DNA from: Rhodobacteraceae bacterium HIMB11
GTDB lineage: Bacteria > Pseudomonadota > Alphaproteobacteria > Rhodobacterales > Rhodobacteraceae
Reading direction: 5' to 3'
NCBI GenBank assembly: GCA_000472185.1
Contig: AVDB01000006.1
Coordinates: forward strand, 124,001 to 188,000
DNA: 64,000 nt
Shown: in pieces, positions 10,837 to 21,341 of the stretch
Layout: each line of letters opens with the position of its first letter
How positions within the stretch are numbered: the first letter of the stretch is position 1
The notes under the pieces: model-generated
Databases searched by the model: none
The model's input: only the letters and a program-made list of their open reading frames with translations
Told to the model about the DNA's origin: nothing
Translations under genes and position numbers: made by a program

Positions 10837-12005
10837 TCAGTGTGAGTGAGGCGCTTGACGCGCTTTTTGCACTTGCAAACCCACTCGACATCGAAACCGT
10901 TGCCCTGTCGGATGCCGCGGGTCGCGTGTTGGCCGTGCCCGCCGTGGCAGAACGGGATCAACCGCCCTTTCCCGCATCGGCGATGGATGGCTATGCGCTG
11001 AATTCCGCAGGCGCAGAGACGGGTACAACTTATCAGGTCATTGGTGAGTCAGCGGCGGGAAATGGATATAATGCCCCCGTTCCGATAGGCGCATGCGTCC
11101 GCATTTTCACGGGCGCGCCAGTGCCAAATGGCTGTGACCGCATCATCATTCAAGAGGATGTTGACCGCAGCGGGGACACAATCACGCTAAAGGACAATTT
11201 GGATCCAAAATTCTATGTACGCGCCAAGGGGTTTGATTTTGCCTGCGGTCAAACATATGACGCTCCCAAATTGTTGGGGCCCAATGATGTGGCCCTATTG
11301 GCGGCAATGAATGTGCCGAAGGTTCAGGTTTACCGTAAACCAACCGTCGCCCTAATTTCGACGGGTGATGAATTGGTGATGCCGGGTGAAACCCCCAATC
11401 CCGATCAAATCATCGCATCTAACACCTTTGGACTGGCGGCGATGTTGCGCGATATTGGGGCCGAGGTGCGCGTGTTGCCCATCGCACGCGATAACCTTCA
11501 ATCTCTGGAACACTCGTTTTCTTTGGCCGCGGGTGCAGATGTCGTTGTCACGATTGGCGGCGCCTCAGTTGGCGATCATGATTTGGTTGCACAGGCGGCA
11601 GAAAAACAAGGGGTTCAGCGCCAATTTTATAAGGTTGCCATGCGCCCCGGAAAACCGTTGATGGCGGGACGGTTGGGCGATGCGATGATGATTGGTTTGC
11701 CGGGAAACCCAGTGTCGGCAATGGTGTGTGGAAAAATATTCCTAGCGCCCGTCATACGCGCATTGCAGGGATTGCCAAAGGAAGCGGCGCCCAGATTGCG
11801 CGCAAAACTGTCCCACCCCATTGCGCAAAACGGCGGGCGGGAACATTACATGCGTGCGGTTTATGAAAACGGTTTAGTGCGCGTTTTCGAAAGGCAGGAC
11901 AGTGCGTTGTTAAGCGTGCTGGCCGCATCAAATGCTCTGATCGTTCGCGCACCCCATGCCAAGGCATTAGAGGCAGGCGCAGAGGTGGATGTGATCCTTC
12001 TGTAA
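10833..12005 (+). CDS. moeA: Molybdopterin molybdenumtransferase
   Basis: Inserts molybdate into adenylylated molybdopterin, the last step of molybdenum cofactor assembly. The 390-residue protein has the MoeA order of domains: N-terminal [12 protein letters not shown] signature, a MoCF/MogA-like domain with [12 protein letters not shown] and [20 protein letters not shown], and a short C-terminal beta domain. It overlaps moaC by 4 bp. About 70 bp separate it from lexA, enough for lexA to have its own SOS-regulated promoter. Confidence 0.95.
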   Translation: MISVSEALDALFALANPLDIETVALSDAAGRVLAVPAVAERDQPPFPASAMDGYALNSAGAETGTTYQVIGESAAGNGYNAPVPIGACVRIFTGAPVPNGCDRIIIQEDVDRSGDTITLKDNLDPKFYVRAKGFDFACGQTYDAPKLLGPNDVALLAAMNVPKVQVYRKPTVALISTGDELVMPGETPNPDQIIASNTFGLAAMLRDIGAEVRVLPIARDNLQSLEHSFSLAAGADVVVTIGGASVGDHDLVAQAAEKQGVQRQFYKVAMRPGKPLMAGRLGDAMMIGLPGNPVSAMVCGKIFLAPVIRALQGLPKEAAPRLRAKLSHPIAQNGGREHYMRAVYENGLVRVFERQDSALLSVLAASNALIVRAPHAKALEAGAEVDVILL

Positions 12006-12014
12006 AACAAGGCA

Positions 12015-12043
12015 TTGACACAAAACAAGAACACTTGTAGAAC
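12015..12043 (+). promoter_or_regulatory. lexA promoter with overlapping SOS box
   Basis: The spacer before lexA holds a perfect alphaproteobacterial LexA box, GAAC at 12029-12032 and GAAC at 12040-12043 with seven bases between. A sigma-70 style promoter overlaps it: TTGACA at 12015-12020 and TAGAAC at 12038-12043, 17 bp apart. Bound LexA would therefore cover the promoter spacer and the -10 hexamer, the expected layout for self-repression. Confidence 0.88.
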
Positions 12044-12075
12044 ATAATGATAATCATGTTCTAAAGGGGCTTGTC

Positions 12076-12774
12076 ATGCTGACCCGTAAACAACTGGATT
12101 TGCTGGATTTCATCAATAAACGCATGGTGCGTGATGGTGTTCCACCTTCGTTCGATGAAATGAAAGAGGCGTTGGACCTGCGATCAAAATCAGGCATTCA
12201 CCGTTTGATCACCGCATTGGAAGAGCGCGGGTTCATTCGCCGTCTGGCCCATAGGGCCCGCGCGATTGAAATCGTGAAATTGCCCGAGGCGTTGGGCGGG
12301 GAAAGCGATGATGGATTTACACCCAGAGTGATCGAAGGGGGTGCGGCAAAACCTGTAGCGTCAACGCCAACACCCATTGAAACGATGCACGCCATGGAAT
12401 TACCTGTCATGGGCCGCATTGCAGCGGGTGTCCCGATTGAGGCGATCAGCCAAGTGTCCCACAATGTGGCCGTGCCCGGTCAAATGCTGCGTGCAGGGGG
12501 CGATCATTACGCGCTTGAGGTGAAGGGCGATTCAATGATTGAGGCGGGGATCAATGATGGGGATGTCGTTGTGATCCGCGAAACGAAAACGGCCACAAAC
12601 GGTGATATTGTTGTTGCCTTGGTGGATGGGGCCGAAGCGACGTTGAAAAAGTTTTTCCATCGCGGTGAAATGATCGCGCTAGAGGCGGCAAACCCAGCCT
12701 ATGAAACACGTCTGGTGCCCCATGATCGTGTCCGTGTTCAGGGCCGATTAGTTGGATTGATCCGCACCTATTGA
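12076..12774 (+). CDS. lexA: LexA repressor, SOS response regulator
   Basis: Repressor of DNA-damage genes that cleaves itself when stimulated by RecA filaments. The 232-residue protein has an N-terminal winged helix (residues 1-65) and the S24 peptidase-like C-terminal domain. The scissile bond is visible as Ala117-Gly118 (RIAAGVP), the nucleophile as Ser153 (GDSMIEAG) and the general base as Lys191 (ATLKKF). The start ATG at 12076 follows an AAAGGGG ribosome-binding site. It has its own SOS box, so it is autoregulated. The linker between domains (about 70-105) is longer than in E. coli, as is usual in alphaproteobacteria. Confidence 0.97.
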   Translation: MLTRKQLDLLDFINKRMVRDGVPPSFDEMKEALDLRSKSGIHRLITALEERGFIRRLAHRARAIEIVKLPEALGGESDDGFTPRVIEGGAAKPVASTPTPIETMHAMELPVMGRIAAGVPIEAISQVSHNVAVPGQMLRAGGDHYALEVKGDSMIEAGINDGDVVVIRETKTATNGDIVVALVDGAEATLKKFFHRGEMIALEAANPAYETRLVPHDRVRVQGRLVGLIRTY

Positions 12775-14559
12775 TTGAAGTCGTTTTGACGTTGGTCGCC
12801 AAGCATAAGGCGCGTGGTGTTTGTCCACGCGCTTTTTTATTGCGTTTCCTTTACCCGACCAAACGACATATGTGGCACCAAACTCAAAAAAATCCCGCTT
12901 TTGTAGAACCAAACACCGCCCAATGACTTCGATATCATGGTGTGACACGATCAATTCATCATGATCACAGGTATGGGTTTTTGCAGCCTCTTTCTTGGAC
13001 AAAATATGCGTAATGTTATGATCCAGTCCCTGCCAAAGTTCATGCGCGTCACGACGATCTAATTTGATGCCATCGTTTTCCATCCAAACATCTGCAACAA
13101 ATCCTTGACCTTTTTCCTTGCTAAGTGCGCGGCCCTGATCGCTTAATTCCCCAATCAATCGGCCCTGATCCGCAATTAGGATTTCTGGTCGTTGCGTTGC
13201 GGTCCAGAGTCCCACAGCGATGAACGCTGCAAGAGTGCCAATTGATTTCCATATTTCCCGCTCCACAAAACACACCACAGTACACCAAATGAAAATAGGG
13301 TAATACCCAGTCCATCGGCGTTTTGATCATGCGTACTGCTAGTTCAAATTCGGCAAGGTAGCCTGCAATGAATTGTATCCATATCAGGCCCAAATCGACT
13401 AACCAGAAGCCAACAGGTGCCAGATGCAATGGCGACAAGGCCAATGCGATGTTCGCCGCGAAGGACATTTGAAATCCTGGGGAATAAAGCGCCTCTGGCC
13501 GCAATGCCAAAATTATAAGCGCCGCAAGCGCCAAGGATCGCAGCGTTAAGGCGCGCCGTGGCAGGATCACACCGCCAAAGAAACAGGCAATCATGACAAA
13601 GGCACGTTGTGTTGCAATCGAATTGCCCAACAGTCCCAAATAAGCCACCCCCGCCATAATCGCCCCAAACGCAGCAATTGATCGGGCGTGCCATCTGATG
13701 TGACCAATTGGAATGACGACGCAAATCATACGCAGCAGACCAAACACCACAGTCATCAGTAACCCCATATGCAATCCCGAAATCGCCAGCAAATGGGCAA
13801 GGTTCGTGCGCCGCAAATCCTCAATCACCTGCAACGACAGGTTCAGGCGATCCCCCGAAATAATCGCCTGTGCAAAGCCCAATGAACGCTCTGGCATATG
13901 CTCTGCAATGAAATTTGAAAGGCGCCTTTGCTGATCCTTCCAAAACCGCTGTTCACGTGGGGCATCGATGCGTTCAACCCCTTTCGCGCATATCCAACGC
14001 CGCCTAGGCTTTGGAAATAGGCATGTCGGCGAAAATCAAACCCATCTGGTTCAACGGGGTCTTGGGGTGTGGTTACATAGGCAGTGGTTTTGATGCTGTG
14101 CCTAATTTCTGGAATTTCGCCCGTGTATTTTGGAAAGGAAATGCGCACATACTGCAGCCTATGACGTTCGGATATCGGATCCATCGCGGATACACGTAAC
14201 GTCACCCGCAATGATCCACTGGCCGAACGATCAATCGTGCGAATGACGCCCTGAACCTCACCATAATAGGGATAACTGAGCGCAGGGGCCCAAACCGCAT
14301 AGCTGCGCAGGCTTGCTGCCCCTGCCCCAAGTGTTGTGATTAACAGCAACATCAACAGGGGTAAAATCGCGCTGTCCTTAACCCCATAGTAAACCAAATA
14401 CCCCTGAACACAGATCAGGAGGAGGATGAACAGCGCAGGACCAATCCAAAGTCCATGCGCAAAGGTTGCTGCAATGCTAAAGGCAAAGGCCATGGGGGAC
14501 CACAAAAACAGGTTACTACGTTGCTGTTTGATTTCTGTGAGGAGATGAAACCACAGCAT
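12748..14559 (-). pseudogene. comEC: ComEC/Rec2 DNA-uptake channel, broken by two frameshifts
   Basis: ComEC is the inner-membrane channel for transforming DNA. The ComEC reading is split over two frames. The N-terminal part (DUF4131 region, 14559 to about 13978) ends at GYARKG. The competence core (VERIDAPREQRFW, LLAISGLHMGLLMT, GNSIATQRAFVM) continues in another frame to about 13300. The C-terminal part (PEILIADQGRLIG, GFVADVWMENDG) returns to the first frame and ends at 12748. The first break looks like loss of one base in the run at 13978-13981, the second like gain of one base near 13297. The joined reading would be about 603 residues, close to a normal ComEC. The gene overlaps lexA by 27 bp tail to tail. 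It is either a real pseudogene or two sequencing errors. Confidence 0.85.
12810..12838 (+). terminator. Rho-independent terminator of lexA
   Basis: A perfect 8-bp stem GCGCGTGG/CCACGCGC (12810-12817 with 12825-12832) with a 7-base loop is followed by six T residues. It ends lexA transcription. It lies inside the 3' coding part of the convergent comEC remnant, so its sequence also encoded comEC residues. Confidence 0.88.
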
Positions 14560-14641
14560 GTGAAGTCTTGTCCTTGGCTATGGCACCCGTTAGATAGGGC
14601 CCAAGCTATGTCTCAACTCTTACCAAAAGGTTACCGTCCTA

Positions 14642-16051
14642 ATGTCACAGGTCGTCACGCGTATTGCGCCCTCACCCACTGGTTATATGCATATCGGAAC
14701 GGCGCGCACCGCGCTGTTTAATTGGCTATATGCACGCGGTCGGGGTGGAAAATTCCTCTTGCGGATCGAGGATACGGACCGCGAACGCTCAACCCCCGAA
14801 GCAACCGATGCCATTTTGCGCGGTATGGAGTGGTTGGGACTGGATTATGATGGCGAGGCCGTTTCTCAATTTGAACGTGCGGACCGCCATGCAGAGGTTG
14901 CGCATCATCTGCTTAGCGAGGGTAAGGCGTATAAGTGTTTTTCCACGCAAGCGGAAATTCAAGAATTCCGTGATGCGGCACGTGCCGAGGGGCGTTCCAC
15001 CCTATTCCAAAGCCCATGGCGTGACGCAGATCCCAATACGCATCCTGACGCCCCCTATGTAGTGCGCATCAAATCACCTGAAACAGGCGTCACCGTCATC
15101 CAGGATCAGGTCCAAGGCGATGTGACCATCAAAAACGACCAACTGGATGACATGGTTTTGTTACGTTCTGATGGAACGCCTGTCTATATGTTGGCCGTTG
15201 TTGTTGATGACTATGATATGGGAATTACCCATGTGATCCGTGGGGATGACCACCTAAACAACGCAGCACGTCAAATGATGATCTATAACGCCATGGGGTG
15301 GGCATTGCCTGTTTATGCGCATTTGCCGCTGATTTTGGGGGAAGACGGGAAGAAACTGTCGAAACGTCATGGCGCGACTTCGGTCGAGGATTATCAAACA
15401 ATGGGTTATCCTGCTGCGGGAATGCGCAATTATTTGGCGCGTTTGGGCTGGAGCCATGGGGACGATGAATTTTTCACCGATGAACAGTCCAAAGAATGGT
15501 TTGATTTCTGTGGAATCAATAAATCAGCCGCGCGTTTTGATTTCAAAAAGCTACAGAACCTGTCAGGTCAACATATCGCCGCGGCGGATGATGCTGCACT
15601 GCTGCAAGAGATTCTCGCATATCGTGAGAAATCGGACATGGCTCATCTTGCGGATGAAGTTGCGGCTGGTTTGGGACGCGCACTTTACTGTGTAAAAGAT
15701 CGCGCAAAAACATTTGGTGAACTTCTTGATAAAGCACGATTTATTTTGGTTCAACGCCCGTTGGAAATTGAAGAAAAAGCGCAGAATCAACTAAATTCGG
15801 TATCCCACAGTATACTAGAAACATTGACGCCGCAGCTGCACAATGTTAGTTGGTCACGAGAAGCGCTTGAGGCGCTTGTGAACCAAGTGGCCGAAGCGCA
15901 TGAAGTGGGCTTTGGCAAGGTTGCTGGACCTCTTCGCGCTGCGTTGGCAGGACAATCTGTAACGCCAAGTGTAATTGATATGATGTTGGTATTAGGTCGC
16001 GATGAAAGCGTTGCGCGCCTGAACGACGCCAAGGCCCAGTGCCACGACTAA
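14642..16051 (+). CDS. gltX: Glutamyl-tRNA synthetase
   Basis: Class I aminoacyl-tRNA synthetase that charges tRNA-Glu (and in many alphaproteobacteria also tRNA-Gln). The 469-residue protein has the HIGH-type motif in [13 protein letters not shown], the IEDTD glutamate-site motif and the KMSKS-type loop as [10 protein letters not shown], followed by the helical anticodon-binding domain. An AAAGG lies shortly upstream of the ATG at 14642. It is divergent from the comEC remnant and followed at 89 bp by gltA, a pairing that is usual in this family. Confidence 0.95.
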   Translation: MSQVVTRIAPSPTGYMHIGTARTALFNWLYARGRGGKFLLRIEDTDRERSTPEATDAILRGMEWLGLDYDGEAVSQFERADRHAEVAHHLLSEGKAYKCFSTQAEIQEFRDAARAEGRSTLFQSPWRDADPNTHPDAPYVVRIKSPETGVTVIQDQVQGDVTIKNDQLDDMVLLRSDGTPVYMLAVVVDDYDMGITHVIRGDDHLNNAARQMMIYNAMGWALPVYAHLPLILGEDGKKLSKRHGATSVEDYQTMGYPAAGMRNYLARLGWSHGDDEFFTDEQSKEWFDFCGINKSAARFDFKKLQNLSGQHIAAADDAALLQEILAYREKSDMAHLADEVAAGLGRALYCVKDRAKTFGELLDKARFILVQRPLEIEEKAQNQLNSVSHSILETLTPQLHNVSWSREALEALVNQVAEAHEVGFGKVAGPLRAALAGQSVTPSVIDMMLVLGRDESVARLNDAKAQCHD

Positions 16052-16140
16052 AGTTAGCAAACGCGCAGTCGTTTTTAACACTGAGCCTTACGAACCAGCG
16101 CCCTGTACGATTCATGGGCGCCACTATGAAAGGGAAATAC

Positions 16141-17436
16141 ATGGCTGAACAAACCAGAAAGGCGACATTAAATTTAGACGGGAAATCGTTTGATTTGCCG
16201 ATCCATTCGCCAACAGCTGGTCCGGATGTTTTGGACATTCGCAAGCTTTATGCAGAAGCAGGTGTATTCACCTATGACCCAGGTTTCACATCAACTGCCA
16301 GCTGTGACAGCACCATTACATATATTGATGGTGGCAAAGGCGAGTTGTTGCACCGCGGGTATCCAATCGATCAACTGGCTGAAAAATCACATTATTTAGA
16401 GGTTTGCTATCTGCTGCTATATGGTGAACTGCCAACAGCTGCGCAGTTAGAGGATTTTGAATCCCGCGTCACAAACCACACAATGGTGCATGAACAAATG
16501 CACTATTTCTTCCGTGGGTTCCGCCGTGATGCACACCCAATGGCAACCCTTGTCGGTGTTGTTGGTGCCATGTCTGCGTTCTATCACGATTCAACGGACG
16601 TCAATGATGATTGGCAACGCGAGGTTGCGGCCATTCGTTTGATAGCCAAACTGCCAACAATTGCCGCGATGGCCTACAAATACTCAGTTGGTCAGCCATT
16701 TGTGTATCCGCGCAATGATTTGGATTATGCGTCAAACTTCTTGCATATGTGTTTTTCGGTTCCTGCCGAAGAATACCGTGTAAACCCAATTGTTGCGCGT
16801 GCAATGGACCGTATTTTCACCCTGCATGCGGATCACGAACAAAACGCATCGACATCAACTGTGCGCCTTGCGTCCTCTTCTGGTGCGAACCCGTTTGCCT
16901 GTATTGCCGCGGGTATCGCATGTCTTTGGGGTCCTGCGCACGGTGGTGCGAACCAAGCCTGCTTGGAAATGTTGCGTGAAATCGGATCGGTTGATCGCAT
17001 TCCTGAATTCATTGCCCGTGCCAAGGATAAAAATGATCCGTTCCGTTTGATGGGCTTTGGCCACCGCGTTTATAAAAACACAGACCCCCGTGCGACTGTG
17101 TTGAAAAAATCAGCGGATGAGGTTTTGGAGCTGTTGGGGGTCGAAGATAACCCATTGCTACAAGTTGCCAAGGAATTGGAACAGGTTGCATTGAACGATG
17201 AATACTTCATTTCAAAGAAACTGTTCCCGAATGTTGATTTCTATTCTGGCATTATCCTAGAGGCGATTGGTTTCCCAACATCTATGTTTACACCGATCTT
17301 TGCCCTGTCACGCACCGTTGGTTGGATTTCACAGTGGAAAGAAATGATTGGTGATCCACAAATGAAAATCGGCCGTCCGCGTCAGTTGTATTTGGGTGAA
17401 ACCACACGTGATTATACGGATATCGAAAACCGTTAA
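16141..17436 (+). CDS. gltA: Citrate synthase
   Basis: Condenses oxaloacetate with acetyl-CoA to start the TCA cycle. The protein from the ATG at 16141 is 431 residues, normal for the type II (NADH-sensitive) bacterial enzyme. The catalytic His is in [17 protein letters not shown], the second His in [16 protein letters not shown], and the Asp is in VDFYSGII. A longer reading from 16039 exists, but AAAGGGAAA directly before 16141 and family length favour the shorter form. Codon choice is biased towards GGT, GCA, ACA, AAC and ATC, like tctC at the other end of the window, which suggests high expression. Confidence 0.96.
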   Translation: MAEQTRKATLNLDGKSFDLPIHSPTAGPDVLDIRKLYAEAGVFTYDPGFTSTASCDSTITYIDGGKGELLHRGYPIDQLAEKSHYLEVCYLLLYGELPTAAQLEDFESRVTNHTMVHEQMHYFFRGFRRDAHPMATLVGVVGAMSAFYHDSTDVNDDWQREVAAIRLIAKLPTIAAMAYKYSVGQPFVYPRNDLDYASNFLHMCFSVPAEEYRVNPIVARAMDRIFTLHADHEQNASTSTVRLASSSGANPFACIAAGIACLWGPAHGGANQACLEMLREIGSVDRIPEFIARAKDKNDPFRLMGFGHRVYKNTDPRATVLKKSADEVLELLGVEDNPLLQVAKELEQVALNDEYFISKKLFPNVDFYSGIILEAIGFPTSMFTPIFALSRTVGWISQWKEMIGDPQMKIGRPRQLYLGETTRDYTDIENR

Positions 17437-17455
17437 GGGTTCAGAAATCGAAAAA

Positions 17456-17489
17456 GAAAAAGCGCGGAGTTTCCTCAGCGCTTTTTTTG
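17456..17489. terminator. Terminator between gltA and the convergent hydratase gene
   Basis: Stem AGCGC-G-GAG / CTC-A-GCGCT (17461-17469 with 17474-17482) closed by a TTTC loop, preceded by an A-rich stretch and followed by seven T residues. It sits between two convergent genes, and the flanking A and T runs would let it work in both directions. Confidence 0.85.
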
Positions 17490-17508
17490 TTTAGATGAAA
17501 TTTATGGA

Positions 17509-18285
17509 TCAGCGGCCTTCAAATTTCGGTGCGCGTTTATCCAAAAATGCCAAAACACCCTCTTTGAAATCATGTGTTTCCCCGCAGGCTTTTTGCAATT
17601 TCGCTTCAAGCGCTAATTGATCGCCCAGTGAATTATCCCAGCTTTGGCGCATTGCGGATTTGATGTGCCCATAGGTCACTGTTGGACCAGATGCCAAATG
17701 TGCGGCACGTGCGCGCCATGTGGTTTCAAATTGCTCATCCTCGACCGCTTCCCAAATCATACCTGAGTTTGCGGCGTCTTCTGCCATGATCTTTTCTGCA
17801 AATAGGGATGCGCCCATCGCCTTTGCCATGCCCATCGCGCGTGGCAAAATATAACTGCCTCCTGCATCGGGGATCAGGCCAATTTTTGAAAAGGCCTGCA
17901 TCAGGTAACTGGACTTGGCGCCGATCACGACGTCCGCCGCCAGCGCAAGGTTTGCCCCTGCCCCCGCCGCCGGGCCATTCAACGCGGTGATCGTTGGCAC
18001 AGGACAATTGATGATCGCATGCAGCATTGGTTCATATTCGTCCCGCAAGGTACGTTCCAAATCCAAATTTGCCACGGATTGACGGTCGCCCAAATCCTGA
18101 CCAGAACAAAACGCTTTGCCTTCCCCTGTCAGGACAACAACACGGGCATCTTTACCCGATTGTGTGACAGCTTGGGTAATTTCAGCGCGCATTTGCGTGT
18201 TCAGCGCGTTCATAACATGGGGACGGTTCAACGTGATAACGGCGGTATCGTCCTTAAGCTCAAGTTTAATGGTATCATAATGCAT
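17509..18285 (-). CDS. Enoyl-CoA hydratase/isomerase, PaaG-like
   Basis: Crotonase-fold protein of 258 residues. The oxyanion-hole segments are present (GKAFCSGQDLGD near residue 65 and GPAAGAGANLALAADVV near 105-120). The stretch GGSYILPRAMGMAKAMG followed by SGMIWEAVEDE closely resembles PaaG, the ring-epoxide isomerase of aerobic phenylacetate breakdown, but no other paa gene is nearby. A general beta-oxidation hydratase is the alternative. I took the ATG at 18285; an in-frame GTG four codons earlier has no better ribosome-binding site. Confidence 0.82.
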   Translation of the reverse strand: MHYDTIKLELKDDTAVITLNRPHVMNALNTQMRAEITQAVTQSGKDARVVVLTGEGKAFCSGQDLGDRQSVANLDLERTLRDEYEPMLHAIINCPVPTITALNGPAAGAGANLALAADVVIGAKSSYLMQAFSKIGLIPDAGGSYILPRAMGMAKAMGASLFAEKIMAEDAANSGMIWEAVEDEQFETTWRARAAHLASGPTVTYGHIKSAMRQSWDNSLGDQLALEAKLQKACGETHDFKEGVLAFLDKRAPKFEGR

Positions 18286-18354
18286 GGTGTGTCTCACATA
18301 TTTCTTGTCGCCAATGGGGCAAAAATAATCGGGGCGTGCAAGCCAAACCTTGCG

Positions 18355-18810
18355 TCAGTCACGATTAAGGATTTCGTTCAAACGGTCTGCTTCATCCGTG
18401 CTCAGCTCGTCCTTCGTTGCGGGATTGGCTGAGGATCGACGCATCATGTTCAAACCAATGAAAAGCGCGAACAGCAAGCCCAACGGCCCAGCAATCCACA
18501 ATACCAGATTGCTACCCCCAAACTTGGGTTGCAACAATGCGAATTCGCCGTAGCGTTCGACAACAAAGTCCAACACCTCTTGATCGCTGTCACCTGCCAG
18601 CAGACGTTCACGCACCAAAAGGCGCAGATCACGCGCAAGTGCCGCATCACTGTCATCAATGCTTTCGTTTTGACACACAAGGCAGCGTAAACCTTTTGAC
18701 AGTTCGCGCGCACGTTCCTCAAGCACGGGGTCGTCTAAAATTTCATCAGGTTGCACCGCATGAACGGGCATCGCGATAATCAATGACAGGATCAAAATAA
18801 TGCGTTTCAT
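18355..18810 (-). CDS. ccmH: Cytochrome c maturation protein CcmH
   Basis: Thiol oxidoreductase that helps reduce apocytochrome c and present it to the CcmF haem lyase in the periplasm. The 151-residue protein starts with a signal peptide (MKRIILILSLIIAMPVHA), has the redox motif RCLVC in GLRCLVCQNESIDDSDA, and a C-terminal membrane helix (about 104-125). The start ATG at 18810 overlaps the stop of ccmF by 4 bp, so the two are co-translated. An in-frame upstream extension would run through ccmF and is not real. Confidence 0.95.
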   Translation of the reverse strand: MKRIILILSLIIAMPVHAVQPDEILDDPVLEERARELSKGLRCLVCQNESIDDSDAALARDLRLLVRERLLAGDSDQEVLDFVVERYGEFALLQPKFGGSNLVLWIAGPLGLLFALFIGLNMMRRSSANPATKDELSTDEADRLNEILNRD

Positions 18811-20774
18811 TCTGCGGGCACCCCGCCGATAGTGGTTTGTTTTCGCGCACCCGCCGCAACGCGGAACCGCCGATCCGTGAGAGAGATCAATCCACCAAGC
18901 GCCATCAAGGCTGACCCCAACCAAATCCAGTTTGCCATTGGCTTGATATAGGTACGCACGGCCCATCCACCATCTGCTTGCGGATCACCAATCACCACAT
19001 AGACATCGCGCATCATGTTATAGTCGATGGCAGCCTCTGTCGTTGGCATTTGCGCAACGGGATAGTTTCGCTTTTCCGGGTTCATAAGGGCCAGTTCCGT
19101 TCCATTTTTCGCCAAACGAATATCAGCCATGGTCGTGAAATAATTCGGACCACGTTCCTGACGCACATCTTCCAGGGTGAATTCATATCCACCCAACTCC
19201 CATGTGTCGCCCACATTCACAACGCGGATATCCTCGGCCTGCCAGGCCATGATGCCCGCAATACCGGCCATGGTCACACCCAAACCAGAATGGGCGGTGA
19301 ATTTCCCCCAATCTGCACGGGGCAATCGCAATAGACGGGCGAAATCACGCGATTGTCCCAACCGCAAGATTAATTCCATAACCGCCCCTGAGATCAACCA
19401 CGCCCCCAGAAACATTCCAATGGGTCCGTGCAGGCTTTGTCCCGTTTGCAGGGTCCAGACCAATCCCATAACAGCGATTGCAAATATGAACGGGACGCGC
19501 ATGGATTTGACGGCGCGGCCCAATCCACCCCTTTTCCATGGCACAATCGCGCCAATCGGTAAAATCAAACCCAATGCGATCATAAATGGTGTGAAGGCCA
19601 GATTGAAAAAAGGCGCCCCGACCGACAATTTGCGATCAAAAAACAATTCAGCAACCAGCGGCCAAATCGTACCGACAAAGACGACAAAGGAACTGACCGC
19701 CAATAGGATGTTGTTCATCACCAATGCGCTTTCACGGCTGACGAATGAAAAGACGCCCTTGCTTTCTAATTCCGAGGCACGCACTGAAAACAGGGTCAGC
19801 GCACCGCCCATAAAGACACCCAAGATGATTAGGATAAAGACACCACGATCAGGGTCATTGGCAAAGGCATGGACCGATGTCAAAACCCCTGAACGCACTA
19901 TGAACGTGCCCATTATGGAATAACCGAAGGCAAAGATGGCAAGGAGGATTGTCCAGTTCTTCAGGCTTTCACGCTTTTCCACAACAATTGCAGAATGCAA
20001 CAGGGCCGCTGCGAAAAGCCATGGCATAAAGGACGCATTTTCAACAGGATCCCAGAACCAAAAACCGCCCCAGCCCAATTCGTAATAGGCCCACCAACTA
20101 CCCAAAGCGATCCCGATGGTCAGGAACACCCATGCCGCCAATGTCCATGGACGCACCCAACGCCCCCATGCGGCATCTACACGTCCCTCGATCAGAGCCG
20201 CAACAGCAAAGGAAAACGCCATGGAAAGGCCCACATACCCCAAATATAAAAATGGGGGGTGAAACGCCAAACCCGGGTCCTGCAACAAGGGGTTCAAATC
20301 CTGACCGTCCAAGGGCACAGGCGCCACGCGCAGGAACGGGTTTGAGGTAAAGATACAAAACGCCAAAAACGACGCGCCAATCATCCCCTGTACCGCGATT
20401 ACACGGGCGCGGAATGTGAGTGTCAGGTTCTGCCCAAACCATGCGGCACAGGCCCCAAAAAGGGCAAGGATCAGGATCCAAAGCAGCAATGACCCCTCGT
20501 GGTTGCCCCAAACACCGCTGATTTTATAAATCATGGGTTTCAGTGAATGCGAATTCAAAACAACCAATTGCACCGAAAAATCCGATGTCACAAAGGCATG
20601 CGTTAAGGCCCCAAAGGCTGCCAGCACCAGAACAAACTGCGCCGTTGCTGCGGGCATTGCAAAGGCCATTAGCCCATGTCGATTAAGGGATGCGCCGATC
20701 AGTGGCAGGCTGGATTGAAGAAGCGCCACCATAAAGGCAAGGATAAGTGCGAAGTGTCCAAACTCTGTAATCAT
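18807..20774 (-). CDS. ccmF: Cytochrome c haem lyase subunit CcmF
   Basis: Large polytopic inner-membrane protein (655 residues, about 15 membrane helices) that attaches haem to apocytochrome c with CcmH. The tryptophan-rich WWD haem-handling motif is readable as WGGFWFWDPVENASFMPW. The NHEGSLLLW segment near residue 92 and the periplasmic C-terminal region before the last helix are as in other CcmF proteins. It precedes ccmH with a 4-bp overlap and lies downstream of the holin/muramidase genes, with ccmE further upstream, so a ccm operon appears to have been split by a lysis-type pair, a layout I know from relatives. Confidence 0.96.
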   Translation of the reverse strand: MITEFGHFALILAFMVALLQSSLPLIGASLNRHGLMAFAMPAATAQFVLVLAAFGALTHAFVTSDFSVQLVVLNSHSLKPMIYKISGVWGNHEGSLLLWILILALFGACAAWFGQNLTLTFRARVIAVQGMIGASFLAFCIFTSNPFLRVAPVPLDGQDLNPLLQDPGLAFHPPFLYLGYVGLSMAFSFAVAALIEGRVDAAWGRWVRPWTLAAWVFLTIGIALGSWWAYYELGWGGFWFWDPVENASFMPWLFAAALLHSAIVVEKRESLKNWTILLAIFAFGYSIMGTFIVRSGVLTSVHAFANDPDRGVFILIILGVFMGGALTLFSVRASELESKGVFSFVSRESALVMNNILLAVSSFVVFVGTIWPLVAELFFDRKLSVGAPFFNLAFTPFMIALGLILPIGAIVPWKRGGLGRAVKSMRVPFIFAIAVMGLVWTLQTGQSLHGPIGMFLGAWLISGAVMELILRLGQSRDFARLLRLPRADWGKFTAHSGLGVTMAGIAGIMAWQAEDIRVVNVGDTWELGGYEFTLEDVRQERGPNYFTTMADIRLAKNGTELALMNPEKRNYPVAQMPTTEAAIDYNMMRDVYVVIGDPQADGGWAVRTYIKPMANWIWLGSALMALGGLISLTDRRFRVAAGARKQTTIGGVPAE

Positions 20775-20840
20775 AAACCCGACTATAGGGTGCTATGATC
20801 CTGCTTTCCACGTCTAAATGCGGTGAATTTTGTCGCAACC

Positions 20841-21341
20841 TTACGTTCCGTTGCGCCATTCGGTTACGGCGGCATTTTCATGGATCGCGCGGACGGGTTT
20901 TATTGCGCTTGTTTGAAGGGTTTGTGCGATGGTATGGGCCTGTTTTTGCATGTCTTGGGCGCATATTTCAAAGCTTTTGCTTTGATGACGCGCTACAAAA
21001 AAAATGGACACAACCGCGCCGAGTAGCCACCATAAGGGTTCAGGCACAAGCGATAGGCCGGCCATGCGATCAGCAAACCAAATGGGAAACACCATCGACG
21101 CGATGAAAAGGCCCAGCACACCAAAGGCCATGACAGGGCGTGGCAGTCAGTTCACCCCATCAATGGATCGGTCAAAACCAGAGCGCGGATTGCGAAATTT
21201 AGTGGCGAATTGGGTTTATGCCGCCTGTTGCAGAACATGCGCACGGACAGCCGATTTTTCAGAATTTTCACGAAACACTTCGACAGTGGATTGCACCCCA
21301 CCCCCTAACACAAACCCCATCAGTTTTTCGATTAACCCCAT
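20841..21341 (-). pseudogene. Holin family protein with two in-frame stop codons
   Basis: The gene begins with a good ribosome-binding site (AAAGGAC) and MGLIEKLMGFVLGGG, runs to HVLQQAA, meets TAA at 21218-21216, continues in the same frame (TQFATKFRNPRSGFDRSIDGVN), meets TGA at 21149-21147, and then reads LPRPVMAFGVLGLFIAS with two membrane helices and a short tail. No frame change is involved, so two nonsense substitutions broke an otherwise recognisable holin-type membrane protein of about 166 codons. The start overlaps the end of the muramidase gene. Holins of this type sit next to GH108 muramidases in Rhodobacteraceae. Confidence 0.8.

Noticed and set aside
12748-14559. Programmed ribosomal frameshifting in comEC
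   Set aside because: The two shifts go in opposite directions and lack a convincing slippery heptamer with a downstream structure; ComEC is not known to need recoding.
16039-16140. N-terminal extension of citrate synthase
   Set aside because: It overlaps gltX, lacks a ribosome-binding site and is not seen in the family; AAAGGGAAA precedes the ATG at 16141.
19177-19923. A 248-codon plus-strand frame opposite ccmF
   Set aside because: It is antisense to the hydrophobic ccmF sequence, and its Asn/Pro/Lys-rich product is typical of reversed membrane-protein coding.
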